In this document: one piece after another, positions 35,125-44,653 of the stretch
How positions within the stretch are numbered: position 1 is the first letter of the stretch
Layout: every line of letters begins with the position of its first letter
Assembly (NCBI GenBank): GCA_002471825.1
Contig: DKQS01000006.1
Location: 310,001 to 374,000, forward strand
Direction: 5' to 3'
Source: Flavobacteriaceae bacterium UBA7302
Lineage (GTDB): Bacteria; Bacteroidota; Bacteroidia; Flavobacteriales; Flavobacteriaceae
DNA length: 64,000 nt
The notes under the pieces: generated by a model
The model's database searches: none
Seen by the model: the letters and a program-made list of their open reading frames with translations, nothing else
What the model was told of the DNA's origin: nothing
Position numbers and translations under genes: made by a program

Positions 35125-35895
35125 ATGCAGCAAAAAATTACCTTCCTCTTTTTTATACTCTTCACCACTACTCTATTTTCCCAAATAAAAATAAAAGGAA
35201 CAGTTGTAGATAGCTTGGGCTTTGTATCCGATGCGCATATTGTAAACTTAAAGACCAAAAAAGGTACAGTAACCAACAGTAATGGTGAATTTGAATTAGT
35301 GGCATCCTTTGGGGATGAAATCGAAATCACTTCTGTTCAACATCATACAGAAATTGCTACCGTAGCCAACGTGACCCTAAGAACCAAGGAAATGAAAATC
35401 ACGTTGAAGATTAAGACTTATCAATTGGAAGAATTTCAATTGAAAAAAACAGATTTGATAGGGAGTCTTGGAATCGATGTCAAAGATGTCCCTGTGAGCC
35501 CATATCCAAAAATAGATGCCATTAGTCTTGGACTTCCCTTTGCAGGACAACGAAAATTAACCCAAATCGAACGAAAAATTCGCACGGCAACATCGGCTTC
35601 TGGAGGAATTCCATTAGACCTTTTCTTGAACGTCATGTCCGGAAGGTTAAAGAAGTTAAAGGAAGAACAACGCGTAATTGGTGAAAACAGCGATGTAGAT
35701 TTTATGTATGAGAATTACCGCTTTTTTATTCAAGATTACTATGGAATCAAAAAAGATGATTTGTATCGATTTTTGTATTTCTGTGTAACAGACCCTACAT
35801 ATTCGAGATATAGTCTAAAAAATGAGCTTAAAATGATTAATTTTCTTAAATTAATGTCATCAAAGTTTTTAGATTTAAAGAACCCTAATGAATAG
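35125..35895 (+). CDS. Secreted carboxypeptidase-regulatory-like domain protein (copy 1)
   Basis: The 256-residue protein has a signal peptide ending LFSQ, then a CarboxypepD_reg-like beta-sandwich (about 20-100: IKGTVVDSLG, IVNLKTKKGTVTNSNGEFEL, GDEIEITSVQHHTE). A following conserved segment reads YQLEEFQLKKTDLIG.LGID. The C-terminal 130 residues are helical with no recognised fold. The architecture is that of a TonB-receptor N-terminal domain without the barrel. It overlaps the next gene, a clear paralogue, by 8 nt, so the two are co-translated. Role unknown; it may be a periplasmic or surface structural protein. Confidence 0.75.
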   Translation: MQQKITFLFFILFTTTLFSQIKIKGTVVDSLGFVSDAHIVNLKTKKGTVTNSNGEFELVASFGDEIEITSVQHHTEIATVANVTLRTKEMKITLKIKTYQLEEFQLKKTDLIGSLGIDVKDVPVSPYPKIDAISLGLPFAGQRKLTQIERKIRTATSASGGIPLDLFLNVMSGRLKKLKEEQRVIGENSDVDFMYENYRFFIQDYYGIKKDDLYRFLYFCVTDPTYSRYSLKNELKMINFLKLMSSKFLDLKNPNE

Positions 35896-36706
35896 AAAAA
35901 TACCCACACTTCCATCCCTAGTAATATTTATAATCCTTTTCAGTATTCAAAGTGGTTTTGGCCAAAGCAAAAAACTCATTTATGGTAATGTAAGAGATTC
36001 CGTCGGAGCAGTAAAAGATGTGAATATTTTAAACATTAGCAATAAGGTTGGAACTGTATCCAATAGGGATGGTTACTTTCGAATTTTAGTACGTCCTGGA
36101 GATACCATTCAATTTTCATCGGTGCAGCACCTTACCCAACGAATTAAAATCTCAGATTTTCTATTCAAAGAAGGAAACCTCACCATTTTCTTATTAACGA
36201 GGACTTATAAATTGGACGAGTTCGAATTGAAAAGAACCGAATTGGTTGGGCGTTTGGGGATTGATATTTCAAAAGTTGCCAAAGACCGGAGAGATTCCAT
36301 TCTTCGCAGCCTGATGGATTTTTCTGATGTGGATATGAATGCCAAAGTGGCCGATGACTGGATAGATCAAAAGGTACGTCCAGAAGTTGTAGATACCGAT
36401 CCAATCAATCAATTCTTTACCGCTGGGGCTGCAGTCTACATACCTTTTAAATATTCTGAAAAGTTGTGGCGACTTCGACGCGATTTAGACTACCGAAAAT
36501 CCTTTCCGTATAAAATTTTGGTTGATTTAGGGGAAACCTTCTTTTTTGAAGAACTCGAAATTCCTGTAGAGCGCTACTTTCATTTTCTCGAGTACTGCAA
36601 TCCTCTTGGAATTGAAAATTTATACCTGAAAAAAAACTACCTCAAGGTGATTCAAATTTTACGTACCGAAAGTAAATCCTATTTAAAACTGCTAAAAAAA
36701 GAGTAA
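35888..36706 (+). CDS. Secreted carboxypeptidase-regulatory-like domain protein (copy 2)
   Basis: The 272-residue paralogue of the previous gene has a signal peptide ending GFGQ, the beta-sandwich (YGNVRDSVGAVKDVNILNIS, VGTVSNRDGYFRI, GDTIQFSSVQHLTQ) and the shared segment YKLDEFELKRTELVG.LGID. Its C-terminal region differs from copy 1 and contains a short LWRLRRDLDYRK basic helix. Both copies end in a helix-rich region with YFHFLEYC/YRFLYFC, so the whole length is homologous. It starts within the last 8 nt of copy 1. Function unknown. Confidence 0.75.
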   Translation: MNRKIPTLPSLVIFIILFSIQSGFGQSKKLIYGNVRDSVGAVKDVNILNISNKVGTVSNRDGYFRILVRPGDTIQFSSVQHLTQRIKISDFLFKEGNLTIFLLTRTYKLDEFELKRTELVGRLGIDISKVAKDRRDSILRSLMDFSDVDMNAKVADDWIDQKVRPEVVDTDPINQFFTAGAAVYIPFKYSEKLWRLRRDLDYRKSFPYKILVDLGETFFFEELEIPVERYFHFLEYCNPLGIENLYLKKNYLKVIQILRTESKSYLKLLKKE

Positions 36707-36733
36707 ATTCGCTTTTTATTTTCTGCAGCTTCA

Positions 36734-37234
36734 ATGAAAAGCAAATTCATTACTATTCTATTTATCTCACTGTTTTTCAGCTCTTTTGGTGTACATAAAT
36801 ACTACCTTAGCTTAACACAAATCAAATTCAAAGAAGAACAGAAATCGGTGCAAATCATCATAAATGTATTTATGGATGATATTGAATTGGCGTTGAATAA
36901 AGATTATGATATTGATTTAAGACTCACTACAAAACTTGAGCTAAAAGACAATGATGTCTATTTTGAAAAGTACCTTAAAAAGAAGCTGGAGTTCAAAATT
37001 AACGGTGAATTTAAAGCCTATAATTACCTCGGTAAAGAATATGATGGCGATCTTGTTTTCTTCTATCTTGAAATTGAAAACATTGAATCTGTAGAAACCA
37101 TTGAAATTAAAAATAAGATCCTAACCTTTCATTTTCCAACACAACAAAACCTGGTAAAATCAAAGGTTGGCGATAAGAATAAAAGCGTGTTATTAACGAA
37201 AGAAGAAGATTCAAGCATTTTAAACTACAATTAA
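36734..37234 (+). CDS. DUF6702 family secreted protein
   Basis: The 166-residue protein has a signal peptide ending SSFG, and the mature part opens VHKYYLSLTQIKF, followed by VQIIINVFMDDIELAL. These are the marks of DUF6702, a small beta-rich family in Bacteroidota that is often next to M1 peptidases. Here it sits 14 nt before the first M1 peptidase, consistent with that association. No catalytic residues are visible. A link to peptidase maturation or membrane docking is only a guess from position. Confidence 0.75.
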   Translation: MKSKFITILFISLFFSSFGVHKYYLSLTQIKFKEEQKSVQIIINVFMDDIELALNKDYDIDLRLTTKLELKDNDVYFEKYLKKKLEFKINGEFKAYNYLGKEYDGDLVFFYLEIENIESVETIEIKNKILTFHFPTQQNLVKSKVGDKNKSVLLTKEEDSSILNYN

Positions 37235-37248
37235 ACACTACACTAACT

Positions 37249-39366
37249 ATGAAACAAAAGTTTTTCAATCTATTTCTAGTATTGATGTTTACCGCAGGTG
37301 GACTTTTGGCACAGAAAGCCAAGCAGGGTCATACCAACATCAATAAATTCCGACAATTGAAGCAGGAATTACCTACTCCAAACGAACAGCGTTTGGCTTC
37401 AGGAGCACCAGGTCCAAAATACACCCAACAAAAGGTGGACTATAAAATGGACATTACCCTAAATGATGATAAGCGCAGCATCTCTGGATCAGAAACCATT
37501 ACCTATCACAATAATTCAACTGATGAATTGGCGTATTTATGGGTTCAGCTCGATCAAAATATGAGAGCAGCCGATTCTAAAACTCCAGACATTCAACCAA
37601 ATAGAATTCCGAAAAAACTGAGCAAAAGAAGGTATGACAGAGCTTTCCCTGAAGAGTCTTTTGAAGGCGGATTCAACATCATGAGTGTGACTAATGCTGA
37701 TGGCAGTAACCTTTCTTACACCATCAACCAGACCATGATGCGGATCAATTTACCAAAACCTTTGGCTTCTGGTGAAACTTTCGAATTCAATATTTCTTGG
37801 TGGTACAACATTAACAATCACCGAACTCAAGGTGGTCGTTCTGGTTATGAACATTTCCCTGAAAATGGAAACAACAATTATGTAATTGCTCAATTCTACC
37901 CAAGAATGTGTGTATATGATAATGTAGAAGGATGGCAAAACGATCAATTCTGGGGTCGTTCTGAGTTTGCTTTAGAGTTTGGAGACTTTACGGTGAACAT
38001 CACGGTACCAGAAGATCATATGCTTGGGGCAACTGGCGTTTTACAGAACCCGAATGAAGTGCTTTCAAAAAAGGAGTTAAAACGATGGAAAAAAGCGCAA
38101 AGAACTTTTGATAATCCCGTGGTGATCAGAACGCAAAAAGAAGCGGAAGAAATTGAAAAGACAAAAGCAACTGGAACCAAAACTTGGAAGTTCTATGCTG
38201 AGAATGTAAGAGATTATGCTTTTGCCACTTCACGCAAGTTCATTTGGGATGCTATGGCCGTAGATATCAATGGAAGAACTGTTATGGCTCATTCATTATA
38301 TTCTAAGGAAGCCAATCCTTTATATGGAGACCATTCAACCAGAGCTACTGCCCAAACCTTAAAGACTTATTCGGAATACACTTTTGATTATCCTTATCAC
38401 AAAGCCATTTCAGTTGATGGGCAAATGGGAATGGAATACCCACAAATCTGTTTCAATCCAGGAAGACCTGATCTACCAGATGGTGGCTATTCAGACCGAA
38501 TGAAATACCGAATGGTAAAAGTGACTGTTCATGAAGTAGGGCACAATTTCTTTCCGATGATTGTCAATTCTGATGAAAGACAATGGACGTGGATGGACGA
38601 AGGATTGAACTCCTACATGGAAATGTTGGCTGAACTTGCTTACGATCCTAATTTTCCAATCCGCAGAGGATATCCAAAGAATATTGTACGATATATGAGT
38701 GGTGATCAATCGAGATTGGCACCTATTATGTCGAAAGGTGATAATGTATACAGCTTCGGAAACAATGCCTATGGAAAACCAGCTACTGGTTTATGGATGT
38801 TGAGACAAACCATTATGGGACCAGAACTATTTGATCATGCTTTCAAAACCTACGCACAGCGTTGGAAATTCAAACACCCGACACCTGCTGATTTCTTTAG
38901 AACCATGGAGGATGCTTCAGCGATGGACTTGGATTGGTTTTGGAGAGGATGGTTCTACACGACTGATGTAACTGATATTGGTATCAAGGGTGTGAAAAAG
39001 TTCTATACCAAAAAATCAAACAATTCGGTTGAATTCGTTCAAGATGAGACTGTTGGTCTAGGATTTGAAAACACACAAGACAAATACCATTATGAAATCA
39101 CCTATAACAAACCAGGTGGTTTGGTAATGCCAATTATCGTTGAATTCACTTATAACGATGGAACTAAAGAACGAAAAATGTATCCGGCCGAAATTTGGAG
39201 ATACAATGACAAAGAAGTAACCAAAGTGTTTAGTTCTTCAAAACAAATCAAGAAGATTGAAATAGATCCTGATTTGGAAACGGCTGATGTGGATACTAGC
39301 AATAATAAATATCCACCTAAAGACGAAGATCAATTTTCGAAATTCAAAAAGAAAATGAAAAGCTAG
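37249..39366 (+). CDS. Secreted M1-family zinc metallopeptidase (copy 1)
   Basis: The 705-residue protein has a signal peptide ending LLAQ. A mature N-terminal segment with the motif QGHTNINKFRQLKQ is shared with the next gene. The catalytic zinc site is HEVGH (His428, Glu429, His432) with the third ligand Glu451 in WMDEGLNS. An exopeptidase signature M1 proteins use (GxMEN) is here GQMGMEYPQ at about 384-392. The family hydrolyses N-terminal residues of peptides. The C-terminal region lacks a type IX secretion tail. Terminated by the hairpin at 39374-39400. Confidence 0.93.
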   Translation: MKQKFFNLFLVLMFTAGGLLAQKAKQGHTNINKFRQLKQELPTPNEQRLASGAPGPKYTQQKVDYKMDITLNDDKRSISGSETITYHNNSTDELAYLWVQLDQNMRAADSKTPDIQPNRIPKKLSKRRYDRAFPEESFEGGFNIMSVTNADGSNLSYTINQTMMRINLPKPLASGETFEFNISWWYNINNHRTQGGRSGYEHFPENGNNNYVIAQFYPRMCVYDNVEGWQNDQFWGRSEFALEFGDFTVNITVPEDHMLGATGVLQNPNEVLSKKELKRWKKAQRTFDNPVVIRTQKEAEEIEKTKATGTKTWKFYAENVRDYAFATSRKFIWDAMAVDINGRTVMAHSLYSKEANPLYGDHSTRATAQTLKTYSEYTFDYPYHKAISVDGQMGMEYPQICFNPGRPDLPDGGYSDRMKYRMVKVTVHEVGHNFFPMIVNSDERQWTWMDEGLNSYMEMLAELAYDPNFPIRRGYPKNIVRYMSGDQSRLAPIMSKGDNVYSFGNNAYGKPATGLWMLRQTIMGPELFDHAFKTYAQRWKFKHPTPADFFRTMEDASAMDLDWFWRGWFYTTDVTDIGIKGVKKFYTKKSNNSVEFVQDETVGLGFENTQDKYHYEITYNKPGGLVMPIIVEFTYNDGTKERKMYPAEIWRYNDKEVTKVFSSSKQIKKIEIDPDLETADVDTSNNKYPPKDEDQFSKFKKKMKS

Positions 39367-39373
39367 ATATAAG

Positions 39374-39400
39374 AAGAGCAACGAGAGTTGCTCTTTTTTT
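39374..39400 (+). terminator. Rho-independent terminator after the first M1 peptidase
   Basis: A 9-bp perfect stem AAGAGCAAC/GTTGCTCTT with loop GAGA, followed by a T tract, 7 nt after the stop codon. It separates the two M1 genes into different transcription units. Confidence 0.92.
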
Positions 39401-39487
39401 ATAAACCTTTGTTAATTTTTTTTAACAGTCCTTCCCTCTATCACTCAAATTAGTATTTTAGGCCAGTTTTAATCAAATCACACTCAA

Positions 39488-41689
39488 ATGAAAAAACTCA
39501 CAATTGCGGTTTTATCGCTTTTTTTAGTCGTAGGAACCTCCTATGCACAACAAAAACCGAAGAAAAAGGAAACACAGCAAGGTCATACTGACCAAAACAA
39601 ATTTCGTCAAATGAAAGATTTGTTGCCAACGCCTAACGATCAAAGAACGGCTTCTGGTGCACCTGGTAACCAATACACCCAACAAAAGGTGGATTATGAA
39701 ATGTTGATTCGTTTGGACGAAGCAAACAATAAAATTTATGGTGATGAAAAGATCACTTACCATAATAATTCAAAAGATCACTTAGAATACTTATGGGTTC
39801 AGCTTGATCAGAACATGAGAGCTGATGATTCTAAAACACCTTTGGCACGTTCAGGTGGCGCTGCAGCTTGGTTATCTCCAAGCAACTTCAAAAGTAGCTA
39901 CATGAAAGAAGGCAAAGGATTTGGATTCAATATTGAAAAAGTGGAGAGCAACGGAAAACCACAGTCTTATATCATCAACAGAACTATGATGAGAGTAAAC
40001 CTAGATGAGCCGTTGGCTCCAGGTGGTGTTTTTAAGTTTCGAATCAAATGGAACTACAAAATCAATAACTCTGTAAGAGACGGTGGCCGTTCTGGATTCG
40101 AAGATTTCCCTGATGGAAACAACAACTATACGATCGCACAGTTCTTCCCAAGATTGGCAGTTTACAACAACGTAGAAGGTTGGCAAAACATGCAGTTCTG
40201 GGGTCGTTCTGAATTTGCCTTAGAATTTGGAGATTATGATGTGAAGATCACAGTTCCTTCAGATCATATCATGGAAGCTACCGGAGAACTTCAAAATGCT
40301 AAAAAAGTTCTTACAAGAGAGCAAATGAAGCGTTATGAAAGAGCAACCAAATCTTTCAAAGATCCGGTAATGATTGTGACTCAAGAAGAAGCTGAAAAGA
40401 ATGAAAAAGGTAAAGCTTCAGGTACTAAAACTTGGCACTACAAAGCTTACAACGTAAGAGATTTCGCATTTGCTACTTCTAGAAAATACATCTGGGATGC
40501 TATGGCTGTAAACATCAATGGTAAAACTGTGATGGCAACTTCTTTGTATCCTAAAGAAGGAAACCCATTATGGGAAGAGCATTCAACAAGAGTTGTTGCG
40601 AATACTTTAGAGGAGTACTCAAAATTGACTTTTGATTATCCTTACCCAAAAGCGGTTTCAGTACACGCTAAAAATCAAGGGATGGAGTACCCAATGATTT
40701 GTTTCAACTACGGAAGACCAAATCCAGATGGTACTTATTCTGAAAGAGTTAAAAACGGAATGATCGGAGTAATCACACACGAGGTTGGCCATAACTTCTT
40801 CCCCATGATTGTAAACTCTGATGAGAGACAGTGGACTTGGATGGATGAAGGATTGAATTCATTCGTAGAAATCCTAGCTGAGTTGGATTACGATCCAAAT
40901 TTCAATACTGGAAACTTGCCAAAAGACATCGTTCGTTATATGGGCGGTGACCAAAGCAATATTTCACCAATCATGTCACAGGGAGACTATGTGAAGCAAT
41001 TCGGTCCGAATGCTTATACCAAGCCAGCAGCCGGATTATACATGTTAAGACAAACGATTATGGGTCCTGAGTTATTTGATTACGCTTTCAGAACCTATTC
41101 GCAAAGATGGATGTTCAAGCACCCAACTCCAGCCGATTTCTTCAGAACAATGGAAGATGCATCTGGAATGGACTTAGACTGGTTCTGGAGAGGATGGTTC
41201 TACACTACTGATGTAACTGACATCGGGATTAAAGAAGTGAAGCCATTGTACTTAACGGACAAGCCAAGTGAAAGAGTTGCTAAATTAAAGGAGCAATACA
41301 AATCGTATTTCGATAGCCTTGGAGACTTGGTGTATATTACGGATAAGAAAGAAGATGCCAATCCAAAAGCAATGGATGCATATGCAAATGGTAAAGAAGT
41401 ACCACAATACTTTTATTCAGTAGAGTTTAACAAACCAGGTGGATTGGTAATGCCAATCATCGTGGAGTTAACCTATGCTGATGGAACCAAAGAAAGACAA
41501 ACCTTCCCAGCTCAAATCTGGAGATACAATGACAAAAGCGTTAAGAGAGTGTTCTCCTCAACTCAAGAAATTAAGAGCATTGTAGTAGACCCAGATTTAG
41601 AAACGGCAGACGTTGACACCTCAAATAACTCATGGGGTAAAGAACAAGTTGATCAATTCGACAAGTTTAAAAAGTCAATGAAGAACTAG
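39488..41689 (+). CDS. Secreted M1-family zinc metallopeptidase (copy 2)
   Basis: The 733-residue paralogue of the gene at 37249 has a signal peptide ending SYAQ and the same N-terminal motif QGHTDQNKFRQMK. The zinc site is HEVGH (His431, Glu432, His435) with Glu454 as third ligand; KNQGMEYPM replaces GQMGMEYPQ. It carries an insertion near residues 585-640 (YLTDKPSERVAKLKEQYKS and following) that copy 1 lacks in this form. Both end in a C-terminal VDQFDKFKKSMKN-like basic helix. It is transcribed separately from copy 1 and ends at a bidirectional terminator. Confidence 0.93.
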   Translation: MKKLTIAVLSLFLVVGTSYAQQKPKKKETQQGHTDQNKFRQMKDLLPTPNDQRTASGAPGNQYTQQKVDYEMLIRLDEANNKIYGDEKITYHNNSKDHLEYLWVQLDQNMRADDSKTPLARSGGAAAWLSPSNFKSSYMKEGKGFGFNIEKVESNGKPQSYIINRTMMRVNLDEPLAPGGVFKFRIKWNYKINNSVRDGGRSGFEDFPDGNNNYTIAQFFPRLAVYNNVEGWQNMQFWGRSEFALEFGDYDVKITVPSDHIMEATGELQNAKKVLTREQMKRYERATKSFKDPVMIVTQEEAEKNEKGKASGTKTWHYKAYNVRDFAFATSRKYIWDAMAVNINGKTVMATSLYPKEGNPLWEEHSTRVVANTLEEYSKLTFDYPYPKAVSVHAKNQGMEYPMICFNYGRPNPDGTYSERVKNGMIGVITHEVGHNFFPMIVNSDERQWTWMDEGLNSFVEILAELDYDPNFNTGNLPKDIVRYMGGDQSNISPIMSQGDYVKQFGPNAYTKPAAGLYMLRQTIMGPELFDYAFRTYSQRWMFKHPTPADFFRTMEDASGMDLDWFWRGWFYTTDVTDIGIKEVKPLYLTDKPSERVAKLKEQYKSYFDSLGDLVYITDKKEDANPKAMDAYANGKEVPQYFYSVEFNKPGGLVMPIIVELTYADGTKERQTFPAQIWRYNDKSVKRVFSSTQEIKSIVVDPDLETADVDTSNNSWGKEQVDQFDKFKKSMKN

Positions 41690-41692
41690 CAT

Positions 41693-41724
41693 AAAAAAAG
41701 CCTCGCAAATGCGAGGCTTTTTTT
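41693..41724. terminator. Bidirectional rho-independent terminator
   Basis: A 14-bp perfect stem of seven A plus GCCTCGC, a loop AAAT, and GCGAGGC plus seven T works on both strands. It ends the second M1 gene (plus) and the DUF721 gene (minus), whose stop codon begins at 41725 inside the T tract. Confidence 0.95.
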
Positions 41725-42019
41725 ATGATAATATCAATTTGGTGACGACATCGTCGCCCATCTTTTCATTAATCATACTGATAATCTTTTCTTTACCATA
41801 ACTCAATTCTTCGCGCAATACAGAAGAAGACAGCTTCACGATTAAGGTTTTGTTTTGAAGCACTACGGAGTCGGTGTAAGAGCTAACGCCCGATCCTAAA
41901 ATCGAATGCCATACTTCTTCCACACGAATTTTTTGCATTCCTTTATTCAGTTTTCCCTCAGAAATGAGGGAATCTAAAATATGTTTGATGGAGTGTGATT
42001 CGTTTTCTCTTTTCGTCAT
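41723..42019 (-). CDS. DUF721 (DciA-like) protein
   Basis: The 98-residue protein matches the DUF721 pattern: an N-terminal helix, RVEEVWHSILGSGVSSYTDSVVL and TLIVKLSSSVLREELSYGK. DciA, the studied member, loads the replicative helicase DnaB in bacteria lacking DnaC/DnaI. Here the family member lies 7 nt after recF and is likely co-transcribed with it, a common arrangement. Whether this short form loads the helicase is not shown by the sequence. Confidence 0.9.
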   Translation of the reverse strand: MTKRENESHSIKHILDSLISEGKLNKGMQKIRVEEVWHSILGSGVSSYTDSVVLQNKTLIVKLSSSVLREELSYGKEKIISMINEKMGDDVVTKLILS

Positions 42020-42026
42020 ATTCTTC

Positions 42027-43130
42027 TTACTGGCTTACCATACCTCCTACTTCAAGCTTGAAGAGTTGATAGGGTCTATCACTTTGTTTTATTAAGTTCT
42101 CGGTTCGATCACCATGGGTATCTGTAATGAAAATCTGTCCAAATTCATCTTGATCTACCAAATTAATGATGTGCATCACTCGTTCTTCATCAAGCTTATC
42201 AAAAATATCATCTAACAACAATACTGGAACGATTTGGGTGTGTTCCTTGATAAAGTCGAACTGAGCAAGTTTCAAAGCAATTAAAAAGGACTTCTGTTGC
42301 CCTTGGGATCCAAACTTTTTGATGGGATACTTACCAATATTAAAAACCAAATCGTCTTTGTGTATTCCTGAGGTAGTGTATTGAAGCACCTTATCCTTGT
42401 CCAAACTTTTATTGAGCAATTCTTCAAAAGAATGATCAAATAGCTGACTCTTATAGACCAAATCCACATGTTCTTTTTCGCCAGACACCAACCGGTATTT
42501 GTCATCGAATATGGGAATAAATTCTTTTAAGAACTCCTTTCTTACATCAAAAATTCGATTCCCTAGATTGATCAACTGGTGATTGTAGATGTCTAAATTA
42601 TCTTGATCAAAAGTTCGGTTGGCTGCAAAGTATTTTAATAATGCATTACGCTGACTTAACACCTTGTTATAGGAGATTAAATCTTGAAGATAGCCCTTGT
42701 TTTGCTGGGAAATAACCCCGTCAATAAATTTCCTACGAACCTCACTTCCTTCCAAAACCAAATTGCGATCCGCTGGTGAAATAATTACCAATGGAAACTG
42801 TCCAAAATGGTCTGAAAACTTTTCATAGGCCTTTCCGTTGCGTTTCAATACTTTCTTCTGTCCCTTTTTTAGACTGCAAACAATTTTCTCATTTCTGTCG
42901 TTCAATACATAGTCACCTTCAATCACAAAAAAGTTTTCTCCGTGTTTGATGTTTTGCACCGCCACCGGATTAAAGTAACTCTTGGCATAAGACAAATAAT
43001 AAATGGCGTCTAGCACATTGGTCTTCCCAACACCATTAAAACCAACGAAACAATTTATTTTCTCTTGAAAATCAAATGTTTGCGATGAAATGTTTTTAAA
43101 ATTGACTAATGATATTTTTTTTAAATACAC
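42027..43130 (-). CDS. recF: DNA replication and repair protein RecF
   Basis: RecF is an SMC-like ATPase that helps RecOR load RecA at gaps. I start it at GTG 43130 ([13 protein letters not shown]), where family proteins normally begin, giving 367 residues; an ATG at 43184 would add 18 residues without homology. The P-loop is GFNGVGKTN; the signature region reads [20 protein letters not shown]; Walker B is [15 protein letters not shown]. The downstream gene is DUF721. The upstream intergenic region carries a -7 element for the divergent TPR gene. Confidence 0.95.
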   Translation of the reverse strand: MYLKKISLVNFKNISSQTFDFQEKINCFVGFNGVGKTNVLDAIYYLSYAKSYFNPVAVQNIKHGENFFVIEGDYVLNDRNEKIVCSLKKGQKKVLKRNGKAYEKFSDHFGQFPLVIISPADRNLVLEGSEVRRKFIDGVISQQNKGYLQDLISYNKVLSQRNALLKYFAANRTFDQDNLDIYNHQLINLGNRIFDVRKEFLKEFIPIFDDKYRLVSGEKEHVDLVYKSQLFDHSFEELLNKSLDKDKVLQYTTSGIHKDDLVFNIGKYPIKKFGSQGQQKSFLIALKLAQFDFIKEHTQIVPVLLLDDIFDKLDEERVMHIINLVDQDEFGQIFITDTHGDRTENLIKQSDRPYQLFKLEVGGMVSQ

Positions 43131-43211
43131 GTCAAGAAAGGAATTTAATTTAGCATGCAAATTATCGAAAATTTTGCAAAACATAGGCTTTTAAAATCCA
43201 ATTAAAAAAAC

Positions 43212-43219
43212 TATTTTTG
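43212..43219 (+). promoter_or_regulatory. -7 promoter element of the TPR/ribH unit (TATTTTTG)
   Basis: A full TAnnTTTG match, 24 nt before the ATG at 43244. No clear -33 TTG. Confidence 0.5.
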
Positions 43220-43243
43220 CGCACTAAATTTACATAGTAAACG

Positions 43244-44014
43244 ATGGCAACTTACAAGAAAAGAGGATACAAACCGAAGAATAAGAAAGACGAAAATCTT
43301 ATTGACGAGTCAAAATACAAAACGGCTGAGGTATTAAACACACTTGATGAGACAGCAAGTAAATCAGAAAAGTGGATTGAGCAGAATTCCAAGCCTTTGT
43401 TTTATGGTTTAATCGCCGTAGTAGCCATCTTCTTAGCTTATTTGTCATACAACAAGTTCATTGTTGAGCCAAATGAATTAGAAGCTTCTAACGAATTGGC
43501 TTTTCCAAGAAAGTACTTCGATGAAGCCTCGACCGCTGGATCAGGTATTGATTCTTTATTAAACCTAGGACTTGAGGGTGCTGATGGTAACTATGGATTC
43601 TTGGATATCGCTGATAAATACAGTGGTACCAAAGCAGGAAACTTAGCAAATTATTATGCAGGTCTTTCTTATTTACGATTGAAAGATTACGAAAACGGAA
43701 TTGACTATTTAAGTAAATTCGATTCTGATGATCAAATATTAGGTCCTGTAGCATTAGGAGCAATTGGTGATGCCTTTTCAGACATCGATCAGTTGGAAGA
43801 TGCAATGGATTACTATGCACAAGCAGCTAAAAAAGCTTCTAACGACTTCACCACACCTTTATTTTTATTCAAAGCTGGACAAACAGCAATGATGTTGAAA
43901 GAATACGGCAAGGCAGAGTCTTTCTTTACTGAAATCAAAGAGAACCACGGAAAATCGGATCAAGGTAGAGATATCGAAAAATTGATCAACGCTGCGAAAT
44001 TTGCTGCTAAATAA
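43244..44014 (+). CDS. YfgM-like membrane-anchored TPR protein
   Basis: The 256-residue protein has a basic cytoplasmic N-terminus (YKKRGYKPKNKKDE), one membrane helix (about 50-72, FYGLIAVVAIFLAYLSY) and a periplasmic TPR region. Repeat-like segments are LANYYAGLSYLRLKDYENGIDYL, AIGDAFSDIDQLEDAMDYYAQAAK and KAGQTAMMLKEYGKAESFF. This matches YfgM/ancillary SecYEG translocon TPR proteins, which work with periplasmic chaperones. It is 10 nt before ribH and probably in the same unit. Some databases call it only 'tetratricopeptide repeat protein'. Confidence 0.88.
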   Translation: MATYKKRGYKPKNKKDENLIDESKYKTAEVLNTLDETASKSEKWIEQNSKPLFYGLIAVVAIFLAYLSYNKFIVEPNELEASNELAFPRKYFDEASTAGSGIDSLLNLGLEGADGNYGFLDIADKYSGTKAGNLANYYAGLSYLRLKDYENGIDYLSKFDSDDQILGPVALGAIGDAFSDIDQLEDAMDYYAQAAKKASNDFTTPLFLFKAGQTAMMLKEYGKAESFFTEIKENHGKSDQGRDIEKLINAAKFAAK

Positions 44015-44024
44015 TTAGCAGTTC

Positions 44025-44540
44025 ATGGCAACTACCAACCTATCTCACTACGACAAAACAAGCTTACCGAATGGTGAGCAACTCAATATCGGTATCGTTG
44101 TATCGGAATGGAACAGCGATATTACCGAAAACATGTTTCTTGGCGCGAAAGAAACCTTAATCGATTGTGGGGTTATTGAACACAACATCATGCGATGGGA
44201 TGTTCCGGGTAGTTTCGAATTGGTATATGGTTGCAAAAAAATGGTACAAACACACAACTTGGATGCTGTTATTGCCATAGGATCGGTTATTCAAGGAGAA
44301 ACCAAACACTTTGACTTTGTGTGTGAAGGCGTGACCAAAGGGATTGTGGATTTGAACCTTCGCTATGATGTTCCTGTCATCTTCTGCGTACTTACCGACA
44401 ACACCAAACAGCAATCTATTGATCGCTCAGGAGGAAAACTTGGAAACAAAGGAGTTGAAGCTGCTGTTGCCGCTTTAAAAATGGCCGAAATCAAAAACAG
44501 AAAAACCAATGCCGAAAGCATCGGTTTTACCTCTCTGTAA
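44025..44540 (+). CDS. ribH: 6,7-dimethyl-8-ribityllumazine synthase
   Basis: The 171-residue protein makes the direct riboflavin precursor from ribityl-uracil and the butanone phosphate produced by RibB (encoded at 33168). Signatures are the N-terminal phosphate-binding NIGIVVSEWN, PGSFELVYG, and the active-site AIGSVIQGETKHFDFV with its conserved His. NKGVEAAVAALKM closes the protein. It assembles as a pentamer or larger icosahedral shell. No FMN riboswitch precedes it. The next gene begins 113 nt downstream. Confidence 0.97.
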   Translation: MATTNLSHYDKTSLPNGEQLNIGIVVSEWNSDITENMFLGAKETLIDCGVIEHNIMRWDVPGSFELVYGCKKMVQTHNLDAVIAIGSVIQGETKHFDFVCEGVTKGIVDLNLRYDVPVIFCVLTDNTKQQSIDRSGGKLGNKGVEAAVAALKMAEIKNRKTNAESIGFTSL

Positions 44541-44653
44541 ACTTCTCACTTTAAGATTTCTTTTGGTTCATTTTATTTGAATATTCTTGGTATTTGGTTA
44601 ATTTTGATTCCCTCTGGATCATTCCAAACATTGTATTGAAATCAGTCTAAAAC

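Noticed and set aside
37249..41689. Type IX secretion C-terminal domains on the secreted enzymes
   Set aside because: No C-terminal sorting domain is seen on the M1 peptidases, GH20 or the C1/C14 proteases; they end in catalytic or short basic segments.
44541..44653. Search for an FMN riboswitch near ribH (also before ribB)
   Set aside because: No conserved RFN-type element is seen upstream of either gene; ribB follows the previous gene by 3 nt, and ribH by 10 nt.
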